A DNA stretch of 64,000 bases from Auanema rhodensis (taxonomy: Eukaryota; Nematoda; Chromadorea; Rhabditida; Rhabditidae), in the NCBI GenBank assembly GCA_964057225.1, contig OZ059900.1:2552501-2616500 (forward strand), read 5' to 3'. This document shows, piece after piece, positions 61,525 to 64,000 of this stretch. The position numbers and the translations under genes were made by a program. The notes under the pieces were generated by a model, which saw nothing but the letters and a program-made list of their open reading frames with translations, made no database searches and was not told the DNA's origin. Position 1 is the stretch's first letter. Each line of letters begins with the position of its first letter.

Positions 61525-64000
61525 AACACCATATACTCACCGATTTTTGGTACAAAATCTGTAATACTTGTAAATTTTGATCATATTCGTTAAGATTCGA
61601 GAATCAAACACATAATACACGAAATAAGTCTATTTTTATGAGTTTGCACTGATATTTATTCATTTTGATCAAAAAAGGTCGAAAATAGAAAGAATTTTTG
61701 AAATTTCCGAGTTTTGAGTCTAATTTGGCTAAATCGCTCATATATATGATCAGAAGCATAGTTTTATTGTCTATGACAACAAAAATTATCAATTAAACGC
61801 TAGTGATGTTTAAATACTGATTTTCGCTCAAATAGCATTACTACACTAAGTATGGTCGTTTTTATGCCTTTAACACCATATACTCACCGATTTTTGGTAC
61901 AAAATCTGTAATACTCGTAAATTTTGATCATATTCGTTAAGATTTGAGAATCAAACATACAATACACAAAATCAGTCTATTTTTATGAGCTTGCACTGAT
62001 ATATATTCATTTTGATCAAAAAAGGTCGAAAATAGAAAGAATTTTTGAAATTTCCGAGTTTTGAGTCTAATTTGGCTAAATCGCTCATATATATGATCAA
62101 AAGCATAGTTTTATTGTCTATAACAACAAAAGTCATCAATTAAACGCTAGTGATGTTTAAATACTGAATTTCGCTCAAATAGCATTACTACACTAAGTAT
62201 GGTCGTTTTTATGCCTTTAACACCATATACTCACCGATTTTTGGTACAAAATCTGTAATACTTGTAAATTTTGATCATATTTGTTAAGATTCGAGAATCA
62301 AACACATAATACACGAAATAAGTCTATTTTTACAAGTTTGCACTGATATTTATTCATTTTGATCAAAAAAGGTCGAAAATAGAAAGAATTTTTGAAATTT
62401 CCGAGTTTTGAGTCCAATTTGGCTAAATCGCTCATATATAAGATCAAAAGCATAGTTTTATTGTCTATAACAACAAAAGTCATCAATTAAACGCTAGTGA
62501 TGTTTAAATACTGAATTTCGCTCAAATAGCATTACTACACTAAGTATGGTCGTTTTTATGCCTTTAACACCATATACTCACCGATTTTTGGTACAAAATC
62601 TGTAATACTCGTAAATTTTGATCATATTCGTTAAGATTTGAGAATCAAACATACAATACACAAAATCAGTCTATTTTTATGAGCTTGCACTGATATATAT
62701 TCATTTTGATCAAAAAAGGTCGAAAATAGAAAGAATTTTTGAAATTTCCGAGTTTTGAGTCTAATTTGGCTAAATCGCTCATATATATGATCAGAAGCAT
62801 AGGTGTATTGTCTATGACAACAAAAGTCATTAATTAAACACTAATGATGTTTAAATCACTAAATTTCGCTCTAATAGCATTACTACACTAAGTATGGTCG
62901 TTTTTATGCCTTTAACACCATATACTCACCGATTTTTGGTACAAAATCTGTAATACTCGTAAATTTTGATCATATTCGTTAAGATTTGAGAATCAAACAT
63001 ACAATACACAAAATCAGTCTATTTTTATGAGCTTGCACTGATATATATTCATTTTGATCAAAAAAGGTCGAAAATAGAAAGAATTTTTGAAATTTCCGAG
63101 TTTTGAGTCTAATTTGGCTAAATCGCTCATATATATGATCAGAAGCATAGGTGTATTGTCTATGACAACAAAAGTCATTAATTAAACACTAATGATGTTT
63201 AAATCACTAAATTTCGCTCTAATAGCATTACTACACTAAGTATGGTCGTTTTTATGCCTTTAACACCATATACTAACCGATTTTTGGTACAAAATCTGTA
63301 ATACTCGTAAATTTTGATCATATTCGTTAAGATTTGAGAATCAAACACACAATACACAAAATCAGTCTATTTTTATGAGCTTGCACTGATATATATTCAT
63401 TTTGATCAAAAAAGGTCGAAAATAGAAAGAATTTTTGAAATTTCCGAGTTTTGAGTCTAATTTGGCTAAATGGCTCATATATATGATCAGAAGCATAGGT
63501 GTATTGTCTATGACAACAAAAGTCATCAATTAAACGCTAGTGATGTTTAAATACTGAATTTCGCTCAAATAGCATTACTACACTAAGTATGGTCGTTTTT
63601 ATGCCTTTAACACCATATACTCACCGATTTTTGGTACAAAATCTGTAATACTCGTAAATTTTGATCATATTCGTTAAGATTTGAGAATCAAACATACAAT
63701 ACACAAAATCAGTCTATTTTTATGAGCTTGCACTGATATATATTCATTTTGATCAAAAAAGGTCGAAAATAGAAAGAATTTTTGAAATTTCCGAGTTTTG
63801 AGTCTAATTTGGCTAAATCGCTCATATATATGATCAAAAACATAGTTTTACTGTCTATGATAACAAAAGTCTTCAAATATACACTAATAATGATTAAATC
63901 ACTGAATTTCAGTCAAATAGCATTACTACACTAAGTATGGTCGTTTTTATGCCTTTAACACCATATACTCACCGATTTTTGGTACAAAATCTGTAATACT
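61280..64000 (+). repeat. Large HOR, copy C (truncated by window end)
   Basis: From the TCTAGTTTT motif at 61281 to the window end this follows copy B (from 49692) and copy A (from 35630), with the same rare markers: AAAAATTATC near 61785, two b monomers in a row, ACTAACCG near 63272 and AATGGCTCAT near 63470. The copy presumably continues past the window. Confidence 0.88.

Larger units (their letters stand above)
1..64000. repeat. Satellite DNA array, 347-348 bp monomer, about 183 copies
   Basis: The motif AACACCATATACTCACCG recurs every 347 or 348 bases (starts at 1, 348, 696, 1043, 1391, 1739, 2087 and so on) to the end of the window, with orientation switches between 11.4 and 20.5 kb. 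No stretch outside the repeat was found. Monomers differ by point changes, one recurrent 1-bp indel in V2 and a few short internal duplications. No gene, RNA gene, transposon, origin or telomere repeat is visible. The family was not recognised. Its length is close to two nucleosomes, as in many plant and insect satellites, but a centromeric role is only inferred. Confidence 0.98.

Noticed and set aside
1-64000. CRISPR array or prokaryotic repeat
   Set aside because: The units are 347-348 bp with no alternating short repeat and unique spacer, and no cas genes are present.
1-64000. Transposable element insertions, tRNA genes or telomere repeats within the array
   Set aside because: The spacing of the AACACC motif leaves no room for insertions larger than 71 bp. 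All length changes are explained by internal duplication or the V2 single-base indel.

Overview
The whole 64-kb window is one AT-rich satellite DNA array. It contains no recognisable protein-coding gene, RNA gene, transposon or unique sequence. The repeat unit is 347-348 bp and there are about 183 units end to end. A sample monomer (696-1042) counted by hand is 30% G+C. Such a pure, homogenised array with multi-kilobase higher-order repeats (HORs) points to constitutive heterochromatin of a eukaryotic chromosome (centromeric, pericentromeric or subtelomeric). The species cannot be named from the sequence. A unit near 2 x 174 bp fits a di-nucleosomal repeat, as seen in many plant and insect satellites. 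CpG is not depleted (9 seen, about 7.8 expected in that monomer).

Monomer anatomy (phase 1 = the first A of AACACCATATACTCACCG; this orientation is called 'forward'). Two near-invariant zones are found at phases about 316-347 plus 1-43 and about 141-213. Two variable zones lie between them: V1 (about 44-140) and V2 (about 227-315). V1 has two main haplotypes: P (CTCGTAA, TTTGAGAATC, GAGCTTGC) and Q (CTTGTAA, TTCGAGAATC, ATAAGTC). V2 has two main families: GATAACAAAAGTCTTC and GACAACAAAAGTCATC. Monomer types are mosaics of these blocks.

Layout: 1-11408 forward array, with a tetramer HOR at 2087-8689; 11409-14335 inverted; 14336-17528 forward; 17529-20455 inverted; 20456-64000 forward. The segment 8216-14335 (forward plus inverted) is tandemly duplicated at 14336-20455, exactly 6120 bp apart. 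The last forward block holds 695-bp dimers (21972-25446), a heptamer HOR of 2433 bp (26837-36220), and a very large HOR with copies starting near 35421, 49483 and 61280 (periods 14,062 and 11,589 bp).

Nothing works together here as a gene system. The interest lies in the record of recent recombination: hybrid monomers at HOR boundaries, an inversion junction falling in a palindrome cluster, and recurrent 42-bp and 71-bp duplications in the same part of the monomer. There is also a conserved set of A/T tracts spaced by one helical turn. The many 61-89 codon ORFs are by-products of the repeat and are not annotated as genes. Similarity statements come from reading and comparing by eye, not from an alignment program.
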